A DNA stretch of 43,331 nt from Akkermansiaceae bacterium. Lineage in GTDB: Bacteria > Verrucomicrobiota > Verrucomicrobiia > Verrucomicrobiales > Akkermansiaceae. The DNA is taken from assembly GCA_015062045.1 (NCBI GenBank), contig SUVJ01000013.1:1-43331 (forward strand). The letters run 5' to 3'. A model generated the notes under the pieces. That model was given only the letters and a program-made list of their open reading frames with translations. It was not told the DNA's origin and searched no databases. The translations under genes and the position numbers were made by a program. Position 1 is the first letter of the stretch; every line of letters begins with the position of its first letter. Positions 15,414-22,730 of the stretch are shown here, piece by piece.

Positions 15414-17360
15414 ATGAAATACAGATATAGAGTCACGCAGAGAGTGGCTTACGTAGTTGTGCCTGCGCTTTTGGCAGCAGGCGGGGTACTTGCGGATACG
15501 CAAGAGACGGAGCTGGCCCCCATCACAGTATCCGCCCACGGCGGGCTTGCCGTGCCGTATGACCAAACGGGAGTATCCGTAGAGGTAGTGGATTTGCAAC
15601 AGATGAAGCAAGAGGGCATCTACACCGTATCGGAGGCTCTCACCACCCTGCCCGGTGTGTATGTACTGCCGGGGGGCGGTGCTAACCAAAAGGGCAATAC
15701 CTCTCAAATTGTGATACGAGGCATGAGCTCAGACGCCTACACCTCTACCATGATAGACGGAATGCGACTGGGCTCTAACGGTGGGGATACCATCATTACC
15801 TCAAATGTATTAGGGCGAACGGATATTTTTTCACTGGGGAATCTGGAGGTACTCAAAGGCAGCCAAGGGGCAATGTTCGGTGGCGGGGCCGTGGGTGGAG
15901 TTGTATTCATGGAAACGCCGGAGGGCGAGGGCGAGCCGAGCCTGACGCTATTTAATGAAGCCGGCAGCAACAACGCCTATACCGGTAATGTTGCTACCCA
16001 AGGCAGAGTAGACAACTTGGCGTGGTTTTTAAGCATGGGGTACAGCAGAACGGACAATGATGTACAAACGGCAGACGGCCGCAGATCCCACCACCGTAAT
16101 GCCTTTGAATCCGAGATATGGAACGAGGCTTTGCGCTTGGATTACCACGCCGATAAAGACAATCAATTAACCTTGACCTACCGCAGGGAGGACTCAGAAT
16201 ACGGCTACGACAGCATGGGCTCCATGTGGCCCCCATACAACAATTTCCGTTTTCGCAGCAACTTATTGACTGCTAAATGGCAAACAAAAATCAGCGAACA
16301 ATGGCGCAGCTCTGTCATGGCGGGCTTTTACACTTTTGACGCCAAGCTGGCAGACGGCTATTTGCAAGATATGCGCAACATGCAGTTGGAGTGGCGCAAC
16401 AGCTACCAATGGTGCAAACACCAGAGTACCACCACCGCTATCTCTTGGAACCGCAATGATTACGACTGCCTCTCCGGCGGGACAACGGATAATCAATACA
16501 AAAACCTGGAAAACGTGCTCGGCTTTGCGGCAGAGCACCGCATTACCCCGACGGAGCAATGGGATAACACCTTGGCAGCCAGGCTTGACCACAGCAACGT
16601 TCATGATGCCTTAGTGAGCATTCGGGCGGCATCCACCTACCGTTTTAATGAGGAGAAAACGCGCGTATACGGGTCCGTGGGTACGGGGTACCGCGCACCG
16701 TCCTCCTTTCAACGCAGTAACAGTGAGTTTGTAGCCCCCTACGGCAAGTACACGGGCAACCCGCAGTTGGATTGTGAAGAAAGCATCAGTGCCGACATCG
16801 GCATAGAACACGCCCTTACGGATAATCACCTGCTGAGCCTCACCCTCTTTTGGGAGCAAAGAAGCAACGCCATAGACACGGTGTGGGATAACACCACGCA
16901 ATCAAGACGTTACGTCAACATGCCGGGGCATTGGACGATTCTCGGCACGGAAATTGCCCTGAGCGGCACGCTGGAGCCCCATTGGAACACCGGTTACAGC
17001 GTATCGTGGACCTACGTGCAACCCAAAACATCCGACGACCGACAAATTCCATCCTCCGTGCGCCAGGTATGGCAGGCAGATTTGCACACCAGCCCCGTGG
17101 AGGGGTTGACAACGGGCATAGGGGTATCTGCAGCAGTGGGGCGCAGCCATTATAACACCACGCCCTACAGTAAGTTGGATAATTACTACAACCTGCGTTT
17201 ATATGCTCAATATCAAGTGAATGAGAACCTCACCCTGCACATGGCTATTGAAAACCTCACCAATCAAAAATATGTGACAGAGGGGCATTATGCGGACCCC
17301 AACAGCTCTTTCATATCTGCCGGCACCACCCTACACGCAGGTTGCACCATCACCTTCTGA
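15414..17360 (+). CDS. TonB-dependent outer-membrane receptor, BtuB-like (corrinoid uptake)
   Basis: A 22-strand-barrel type receptor that imports its ligand using TonB energy; the riboswitch indicates cobalamin or related corrinoids. A signal peptide is cleaved after Ala27. A TonB-box-like 'LAPITVSA' (34-41) follows, then the plug ('VSEALTTLPGVYV', 'QIVIRGMSSD', 'MIDGMRLG', 'LEVLKGSQGAMFGGGAVGG'), and the barrel ends in the expected terminal Phe ('HAGCTITF'). At 648 aa it is close to BtuB (about 614). A longer frame starts within the riboswitch and is rejected. The stop overlaps the next start (TGATG), giving translational coupling to the solute-binding protein. Confidence 0.93.
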   Translation: MKYRYRVTQRVAYVVVPALLAAGGVLADTQETELAPITVSAHGGLAVPYDQTGVSVEVVDLQQMKQEGIYTVSEALTTLPGVYVLPGGGANQKGNTSQIVIRGMSSDAYTSTMIDGMRLGSNGGDTIITSNVLGRTDIFSLGNLEVLKGSQGAMFGGGAVGGVVFMETPEGEGEPSLTLFNEAGSNNAYTGNVATQGRVDNLAWFLSMGYSRTDNDVQTADGRRSHHRNAFESEIWNEALRLDYHADKDNQLTLTYRREDSEYGYDSMGSMWPPYNNFRFRSNLLTAKWQTKISEQWRSSVMAGFYTFDAKLADGYLQDMRNMQLEWRNSYQWCKHQSTTTAISWNRNDYDCLSGGTTDNQYKNLENVLGFAAEHRITPTEQWDNTLAARLDHSNVHDALVSIRAASTYRFNEEKTRVYGSVGTGYRAPSSFQRSNSEFVAPYGKYTGNPQLDCEESISADIGIEHALTDNHLLSLTLFWEQRSNAIDTVWDNTTQSRRYVNMPGHWTILGTEIALSGTLEPHWNTGYSVSWTYVQPKTSDDRQIPSSVRQVWQADLHTSPVEGLTTGIGVSAAVGRSHYNTTPYSKLDNYYNLRLYAQYQVNENLTLHMAIENLTNQKYVTEGHYADPNSSFISAGTTLHAGCTITF

Positions 17361-19150
17361 TGAAAAAGTGTTTTTATATAGCGGCAGCAATCACACTGCT
17401 TGCAGCACTGTTGTATACATTGGCACGGCTGGCTGTACCCACAGCCGTGCCGCAGCCAATGGCGATTACGGTGCAGGAGCAGCCCCCTGCCCCTTACCCG
17501 GCGGATTTCGATGAGCAATTGGCCCGACAAAACTCCATCAAAATAGGCAGATATTCCGAGTCTGCGTTACCGCAAGGCATACCATGGACAAGTGGCGAAA
17601 GTTTTGAGGAACCCGGCTCCGCGCAAGCGGTAAAAGGCGGGTGCCTGAGGTTATCTAACGTGGGGCCGTTCCCGGCTAATTTTTTAGCATTCGGTAGTCC
17701 GTCCCCCCAATTTTTTCATTACAACCTGTTTGACAGAATAGAAGTTCCCTTAGTGCGGGCGCACCCCGCAACAGGGCAACTCATACCGGGTTTGGCCTCA
17801 GCCTGGGCAGAACACGGGGGAATGCTCTGGTTTAAGCTGCAATCACATGCGCGTTACTCCAACGGCCGCCCGGTGCGAGCGGCGGATTTTGCGCTGGGCA
17901 CACTACTGCGCTTACAAACGGGGGATACGCTCATGAGCACCTACGCTGCAGAGCTGCATGTGTATGGGGATTCCGTTATAGCCATACGCCCCCACCAAGC
18001 AAGCGTGCTGCCGCACTTGAGAGCCGCGGCCATATTGCACCCGGCAGAGCCCGGGTTCTACGCAGAGTTCGGCCCCGACTACCAAACCCGTTATAAGCAC
18101 CGCATTGCCCCCACCACAGGGGCATATACCGTGGGCAAAGTGCAGCGGGGGCGGCTCATCACCCTGGTGCGTAACGATGATTGGTGGGCAAAAGAGCTGC
18201 CGGGGTTTCGCTACACCTGTAATGCAGACAGCATTGAACACCACTTTTTAACGGATGAAGCACAGGCTTGGGAGATGTTTTTGCACGGCAAGTTAGATAT
18301 CATGCAAACCCGCAATATCTCTGCATGGCAACAATATCTTGAGAACGCAGATGCTAGAATACAACAACACCGCTTCACGGTAAATTGCCCCATGCCTCCC
18401 TACGGCATTGCGCTGAATACGGTGCAGCTGCCGGATATTCACTTGCGCAGGGGGCTGCTGCAAGCCATGGATATGCAGCAGGCCATTCGCATCATCTTCA
18501 GGGGTGAGGCAGAACAACTGCCTCAATTTGCTACCGATTACAGCTATTTGCACCACAAAACACCGCAGTATCACTATAACCCCGCAGCCGCCAGAGCAGA
18601 GTTTGCCGCAGCGGGCTACACCATCACAGGCCAAGATGGTATCTTGCAGAGAGAAGACGGCACACGGCTAAGCGTAAGGTTAGCTTACAGTCCCTCTCAA
18701 AAAATCAGCACTCTTGTCACATTATTAGCGCAAAGTGCTGCAACTTGCGGGGTAGAAATTGTGGCGGAACCACTGCCTTGGCAGCTCTGTGCGGAATACG
18801 TAAAGAAGAAGCACCACCAAATGCTTTTTTGGGCAACTGTGCCCGCCGCCCCCCTGCCGGATTACAAGCGCAGTTTTCACTCCACGGCGTATGGGGACGA
18901 CGCGCCGTTTTGCCTGAACAACGCCGCCATGGATGCCGCCATTGCAGCACTGGAAAAAGCAACTACCCTTCAACAAGCGGCAAACGCCTGCGCCGGGGTA
19001 GATGCTATCATCCATGAGCAGGCTATCTGGTTGCCGGGGTGGATGGAAAACCGTGTCAACATAGCCACATGGCCCCATGTACACCTGCCGCAAAATGGCT
19101 ACACCACCTACGATATTGCGGAATCTCACACCTACTGGCTCTGTGACTGA
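17360..19150 (+). CDS. extracytoplasmic solute-binding protein, family 5 (SBP_bac_5)
   Basis: Family-5 binding proteins deliver peptides, nickel, haem or other ligands to ABC importers. The N-terminal hydrophobic segment (about 4-27) lacks a lipobox and may stay as an anchor. Typical motifs: 'YNLFDRIEVPLVRAHPATGQ', 'LIPGLASAWAEHGG', 'YSNGRPVRAADFALGTLLRL', then 'TGAYTVGKVQRG' and 'NPAAARAEFAAAGY'. At 596 aa it is somewhat long for the family. It is coupled to the receptor gene (TGATG) and followed 4 nt later by tonB, all under the cobalamin riboswitch. No permease or ATPase gene is adjacent. A role in periplasmic corrinoid capture, in place of BtuF, is inference from context. Confidence 0.88.
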   Translation: MKKCFYIAAAITLLAALLYTLARLAVPTAVPQPMAITVQEQPPAPYPADFDEQLARQNSIKIGRYSESALPQGIPWTSGESFEEPGSAQAVKGGCLRLSNVGPFPANFLAFGSPSPQFFHYNLFDRIEVPLVRAHPATGQLIPGLASAWAEHGGMLWFKLQSHARYSNGRPVRAADFALGTLLRLQTGDTLMSTYAAELHVYGDSVIAIRPHQASVLPHLRAAAILHPAEPGFYAEFGPDYQTRYKHRIAPTTGAYTVGKVQRGRLITLVRNDDWWAKELPGFRYTCNADSIEHHFLTDEAQAWEMFLHGKLDIMQTRNISAWQQYLENADARIQQHRFTVNCPMPPYGIALNTVQLPDIHLRRGLLQAMDMQQAIRIIFRGEAEQLPQFATDYSYLHHKTPQYHYNPAAARAEFAAAGYTITGQDGILQREDGTRLSVRLAYSPSQKISTLVTLLAQSAATCGVEIVAEPLPWQLCAEYVKKKHHQMLFWATVPAAPLPDYKRSFHSTAYGDDAPFCLNNAAMDAAIAALEKATTLQQAANACAGVDAIIHEQAIWLPGWMENRVNIATWPHVHLPQNGYTTYDIAESHTYWLCD

Positions 19151-19154
19151 TACC

Positions 19155-19853
19155 ATGGCTCTGCATGTTCGACATAAGAAAAAAGATTGCGTGCAAGGTA
19201 GAATATGCCTCAGCACGGCATGTGTCGTATTATGCGCAACTGTCTTTATACACGCAAACAGCATCAAAATTGCTGCCTCAAGTAAAAGCAAGGCAGACTC
19301 CGTTTACATCTACCCGCAAACAGAACAACCACAAAAGCAAGAAACTACGGCTCCGCGTGTTGAGCTCAGCACTCAGCCACCCGCAGAGCCCGAGCCTATC
19401 TGTATCATAGAGCCCCCCCCTGTAATGCCGGAATATGAGGCTGCGTATATCCCCCCGGGGGCAAACCTTGCGGAGGGTATAGGGGAGATTACCGGTGAGT
19501 ATCTCTTTTACACAGAGCTGACACCTCAATTCGAAGAAGCCCCCCACACACAGCCCTGCGTTCGCGCCCCGGAAACAGCATTAACATATACCCCGCCACA
19601 ATACGCGGCCACACCTCAACCGCCCTACCCCAAAGAGCTGTTGCGCCGCCGCGTTGAGGGCTCCGTGCGTGCACGTATTCACATAGACCCTCAAGGCAAG
19701 CCCCTTGCGGTGGAGATCATTTCGTCTACCCACCCTGCATTTGCTAAAGCAGCCAAGCAAACCATTTTATCCGGTTGGAGATTTCACCCGGCTCACAACG
19801 GCCCGAGCCCCGTTTCGGCCACAGTCGTCACAACGGTTCGATTTGTTATGTAA
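19155..19853 (+). CDS. TonB-family energy transducer
   Basis: TonB links the inner-membrane proton motive force (via ExbBD) to outer-membrane receptors. A single transmembrane anchor (17-34) follows a short basic cytoplasmic end. A Pro/Glu/Gln-rich linker (about 55-150) spans the periplasm. The C-terminal domain is clear ('PYPKELLRRRVEGSVRARIH', then 'GKPLAVEIISSTHPAFAKAA' and 'WRFHPA'). The ATG 4 nt after the solute-binding gene stop is chosen; longer frames overlap that gene. No exbB or exbD is present here. Its stop codon lies inside the 7-bp target duplication of the downstream inserted element. Confidence 0.92.
   Translation: MALHVRHKKKDCVQGRICLSTACVVLCATVFIHANSIKIAASSKSKADSVYIYPQTEQPQKQETTAPRVELSTQPPAEPEPICIIEPPPVMPEYEAAYIPPGANLAEGIGEITGEYLFYTELTPQFEEAPHTQPCVRAPETALTYTPPQYAATPQPPYPKELLRRRVEGSVRARIHIDPQGKPLAVEIISSTHPAFAKAAKQTILSGWRFHPAHNGPSPVSATVVTTVRFVM
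19847..19853. repeat. left target-site duplication (TATGTAA)
   Basis: Identical to 20382-20388 on the far side of the inserted element. It contains the last codon (ATG) and stop (TAA) of tonB. Confidence 0.75.
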
Positions 19854-20381
19854 GGGGACCTCCAAAAACTCGCCAAATGACAATTTGTAGGGGTAGCGAG
19901 CCGCAGGCGAGCGGAATTTTGTAAGCCCCGCTCTGCGGGGCGTCATTTTATTTAGCGAGTGGTGCAGCGAGCCAACGGCGAGCGACTCGTCACGGCGTAG
20001 GCTTGCCGAAGACGGAAACCACTCGAACCGATAAATAATACACCGAACCCGTGAAACGGGTGATAGTTAAGTTCGATTCCGAGTTGACACCTATGCTTAT
20101 GTGCTCAGATTTTTATAGCGTTTTTTTTTATCTATCTCTATGGATTTTAACATGACTTAAGTGTCACCCGTTTCACGGGTTCCCTTTATAATTAATTAAT
20201 TCGAGTGGTTGCGCCGCTGCGCGGCTCCACCACTCGCTATTTGAAATATCGCCCGCTTCACGGGCTCAAAAATCGGCTCGCTAACGCTCGCGGACTCTCC
20301 CCCACAACTACCAATTTGTAGGGGTGCCGGAGATCCGTAGGGTGCAAGATAAATAGTTTTTTTGAGTTTTTAGAGATGCCC
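19854..20381. mobile_element. MITE-like non-autonomous insertion element, 528 bp
   Basis: The ends are an 18-bp terminal inverted repeat with 15 matches: GGGGACCTCCAAAAACTC (19854-19871) and GAGTTTTTAGAGATGCCC (20364-20381). A perfect 7-bp direct repeat, TATGTAA, flanks both ends. The interior has no gene. It is packed with palindromes: a 17-nt GC hairpin (19925-19941), CGAGTGGT/ACCACTCG pairs (19956-20025 and 20202-20236), a perfect 19-bp inverted repeat (20045-20063 with 20164-20182) and GCCCG hairpins near 20251-20265. TIR plus target duplication with no transposase defines a MITE; the mobilising transposase is not in the window. It sits between the tonB stop and the atp promoter. Confidence 0.8.
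20045..20182. repeat. nested inverted repeat inside the inserted element
   Basis: GAACCCGTGAAACGGGTGA (20045-20063) is perfectly complementary in reverse to 20164-20182. Each arm is also a small hairpin (CCCGT-GAA-ACGGG). The pattern extends a few more bases with mismatches. The 100-nt interior is AT-rich with a T9 run. Confidence 0.85.
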
Positions 20382-20388
20382 TATGTAA
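20382..20388. repeat. right target-site duplication (TATGTAA)
   Basis: Perfect copy of 19847-19853, directly abutting the right terminal inverted repeat. Confidence 0.75.
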
Positions 20389-20428
20389 TAAAATTAGCTG
20401 AAAAAATCAAATTAACATCATTTGAAGC

Positions 20429-20457
20429 TTGACGACAGGAAAAGAGAGTGCTAGATT
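20429..20457 (+). promoter_or_regulatory. promoter of the ATP synthase operon
   Basis: TTGACG (20429-20434), 17-nt spacer, TAGATT (20452-20457). The atpB ATG follows 12 nt after the -10, giving a leader of about 5 nt. It lies 41 bp past the right target duplication, so the element did not disrupt it. Confidence 0.7.
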
Positions 20458-20469
20458 AAGAAGTGCAAC

Positions 20470-21327
20470 ATGAAACTTTTTGTACAGAAGCTGACAGCTG
20501 CAGCAATGATGCTGGGTGGGGTGGCATGCGCATCTGAGCATGGACATGCAGGATTAACGAGTGATGCCCCCATTATATGGGATATGCCTGTTTGGCCGGG
20601 CTATACGCTGCCCGTGTCCAACTCCATGATAATGTTTGCCGTTGCCATTATCCTCATTACCATAGTTTTGCGCATGGCCTCCAAAAAGATGCAGAGAATA
20701 CCGCATGGTCTGCAAAACTTTGTAGAGTGGGTATTTGAGCTATTGTACAACTTTGTGGAAGGGTTGACAGGGCGTAAAATTGCCAAGAAGTATTTTTGGT
20801 ACTTTGCCACAGTATTCATTTTTATATTGGTGAGCAACTACTTGGGGCTGCTGCCCGGCGTTGGCTCTGTTACCTATGATGGGCAACCGCTGCTGCGTGG
20901 TGCCAACGCAGATTTCAATGTCACCATTTTCTTGGGGTTCTCCTATGCCATTCTGTGGTTCATCTGGGTCATGAAAGAACAGGGACCGTGGCATTTCCTT
21001 ACCCACACCTTCGGTCCTAAAGGCGGCCTGACGGGTTTCCTGAAATATGCCTTGCTGCCCATCTTCTTCTTTGTGGGCTTAATAGAAATTCTTTCCATCT
21101 GCGTGCGCCCGGTTGCGTTGGCAGCACGTTTGTTCGGTAACATCTTTGCAGGTGAATCCATCCTCGAACAGATGGGGGCTATCGGCTGGTTTGCCATGTT
21201 GCCCTTTATGTTCCTGGAGGTTATCGTGGGCTTTGTGCAGGCATTAGTGTTCCTGATGCTCACCGCCATTTTCCTCAAAACCCAAATCGGGGGTGAAGAG
21301 GATGAAGAGGGTGAATCCGCACACTGA
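20470..21327 (+). CDS. atpB: F0 ATP synthase subunit a
   Basis: The proton half-channel protein of the F0 stator. The essential stator Arg is R220 in 'LAARLFGNIFAGES', matching the family's R-L-F-G-N motif. Several transmembrane helices and the terminal helix 'GFVQALVFLMLTAIFL' are as expected. The N-terminus ('MKLFVQKLTAAAMMLGGVACASEHGH') looks like a cleavable signal peptide with a His/Glu-rich start of the mature protein, longer than in E. coli AtpB. It is first in atpBEFHAGDC; no atpI precedes it. Confidence 0.95.
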   Translation: MKLFVQKLTAAAMMLGGVACASEHGHAGLTSDAPIIWDMPVWPGYTLPVSNSMIMFAVAIILITIVLRMASKKMQRIPHGLQNFVEWVFELLYNFVEGLTGRKIAKKYFWYFATVFIFILVSNYLGLLPGVGSVTYDGQPLLRGANADFNVTIFLGFSYAILWFIWVMKEQGPWHFLTHTFGPKGGLTGFLKYALLPIFFFVGLIEILSICVRPVALAARLFGNIFAGESILEQMGAIGWFAMLPFMFLEVIVGFVQALVFLMLTAIFLKTQIGGEEDEEGESAH

Positions 21328-21427
21328 TACCACCACAGGCAGAAAACACTTCCCGCCCGCGCCGAATCATGCAGTAAAGACGTGACGGCAGGCAGAAGAC
21401 AATAACAACAAACATAAATACAATACA

Positions 21428-21649
21428 ATGGACATCACAACAATCGCAGACGCAGCAGCAGCTGTAGACCTGACCGCCCTCAAGGCAGGTCTTGCCGTTC
21501 TCGGTGCCGGTATCGGCATTGGTTGCATCGGTATGAAGGCCGCTGAATCCACAGGCCGTAACCCCGCCTCCTTCGGTAAAGTTCTTACCATCTCCATTCT
21601 TCTTGCCGCTCTTATCGAAGGTGTGGCATTCGTAGCAATCTTCATGTAA
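21428..21649 (+). CDS. atpE: F0 ATP synthase subunit c
   Basis: The rotor-ring hairpin of two helices (73 aa). The glycine-rich first helix 'GLAVLGAGIGIGCIG' and the polar loop 'ESTGRNPAS' are canonical. The ion-binding carboxylate is Glu64 in 'ALIEGVAF'. The residue after it is Gly rather than Ser/Thr, and no Gln is present in the first helix, so the ring should carry protons and not sodium. It lies 100 nt after atpB and is followed by a strong hairpin. Confidence 0.95.
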   Translation: MDITTIADAAAAVDLTALKAGLAVLGAGIGIGCIGMKAAESTGRNPASFGKVLTISILLAALIEGVAFVAIFM

Positions 21650-21657
21650 GATTCAAC

Positions 21658-21687
21658 GGGCTGCGCCGCCGGAGAACGGCGCAGCCC
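21658..21687 (+). terminator. strong hairpin between atpE and atpF
   Basis: GGGCTGCGCCG pairs perfectly with CGGCGCAGCCC (11 bp, 8-nt loop), 9 nt after the atpE stop. It is followed by CTTATCCTCC, not a T-tract. It is more likely an mRNA 3'-stabilising or partial-attenuation hairpin, which would favour excess subunit c, than a full terminator. Confidence 0.6.
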
Positions 21688-21739
21688 CTTATCCTCCTCC
21701 ATTCTCCCGTCCCCCTTTCAACACAAATTACAACAGAAT

Positions 21740-22261
21740 ATGTACACCCCGGTACTGGCAAACAAATTAACGGAATTGGCAGACAAGTTCGGTCTGCATA
21801 CCGATGTATTCATTGCGCACGCTATCGCTTTCACCGTTTTGGTGATTGTGGTGGTAAAGTTCGGCATCAAGCCCATTATGCAACAGCTTGAGGAGCGCCG
21901 TGCACGCATAGAAGAGGGTGAGGCCATGCATGCCCGCAGTGAAAAAGAGCTTGCAGAGGTAAAAGCCACCGGTGAAAAGATTTTGGCAGAGGCGCATGCC
22001 TCCGGCAAAGAGCAAGTGGAGCATGCCCGTGAAACCGCAGCCAAACTGCAAGCAGAGCTGGCCGATAAAGCAGCCGCAGAGGCTCGCACCATCATTGAAA
22101 ACGCCAAGCAGCAGGCAGACATGGATACCCAGCGACAAAAGGAAGCCCTCAAGAGCGAGTTTGCCCGCTTGGTAGCACAGGCAACCGCCCAAGTAACAGG
22201 CAAGGTGCTCAGCGAGGCTGATCACCGCGCCATTAACGCAGAGGCCATCAACCAGCTGTAA
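21740..22261 (+). CDS. atpF: F0 ATP synthase subunit b
   Basis: Peripheral-stalk subunit. One N-terminal membrane helix (about 23-42, 'IAHAIAFTVLVIVVVKFGIK') is followed by a long charged Ala/Glu/Lys-rich coiled coil to the end, with 'KPIMQQLEERRARIEEGEA' right after the membrane as in AtpF. At 173 aa it is slightly longer than the E. coli protein (156 aa). Spaced 26 nt from atpH. No Shine-Dalgarno site precedes the ATG. Confidence 0.93.
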   Translation: MYTPVLANKLTELADKFGLHTDVFIAHAIAFTVLVIVVVKFGIKPIMQQLEERRARIEEGEAMHARSEKELAEVKATGEKILAEAHASGKEQVEHARETAAKLQAELADKAAAEARTIIENAKQQADMDTQRQKEALKSEFARLVAQATAQVTGKVLSEADHRAINAEAINQL

Positions 22262-22287
22262 CACACCGCCGCACACCTGCATATTTT

Positions 22288-22683
22288 ATGAAAATCACCA
22301 AGGAAGCACAGGCTCAGGCTAGACGCCTCATGAGACTCTGCATCGGCCCCGATGGCTTGCTGCAAGAGGACACCGTGCGCCACGTGGCTGCCACCATCGA
22401 AAAAGAAAAACCGCGTAACTACTTAGGCATACTCAGCGCACTTGCCGAACTGGTGCGCTTGGAGGTAGCCCGCCACACCGCAACCATTACCAGTGCCCTG
22501 CCCTTGACAGATGCAGAAAAGCAGAGCATTAAAACCAAGCTCGATGCGCGCACCCCGGGGCTGCACTACGTATGGCAGGTGGAGCCCGCCCTGCTCGGCG
22601 GCATTACCGTAAAAGTGGGAGACGACGTAACGGATGCCTCCATTCGCTCCCGTATTGAACGCCTCTCTAGCATTTCCATTTAA
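22288..22683 (+). CDS. atpH: F1 ATP synthase subunit delta, short form (131 aa)
   Basis: The stator cap joining subunit b to the F1 alpha subunits. The C-terminal '[20 protein letters not shown]' plus 'RSRIERL' is the diagnostic delta motif. The protein is about 45 residues shorter than the usual 175-180 aa. The missing part falls in the N-terminal six-helix bundle that contacts alpha, which here looks reduced to about 65-70 residues. The frame is intact and correctly placed between atpF and atpA, so this is a genuine short form rather than a frameshift. Confidence 0.88.
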   Translation: MKITKEAQAQARRLMRLCIGPDGLLQEDTVRHVAATIEKEKPRNYLGILSALAELVRLEVARHTATITSALPLTDAEKQSIKTKLDARTPGLHYVWQVEPALLGGITVKVGDDVTDASIRSRIERLSSISI

Positions 22684-22730
22684 TCTTAACCTCTCTCATT
22701 CAACATTTTCAAAATCACACCATCCGGCAT

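Noticed and set aside
19872..20363. CRISPR array or rRNA-like structure in the intergenic repeat region
   Set aside because: The repeats are inverted pairs, not regularly spaced direct repeats, and the terminal inverted repeats plus target duplication explain the region as an inserted element.
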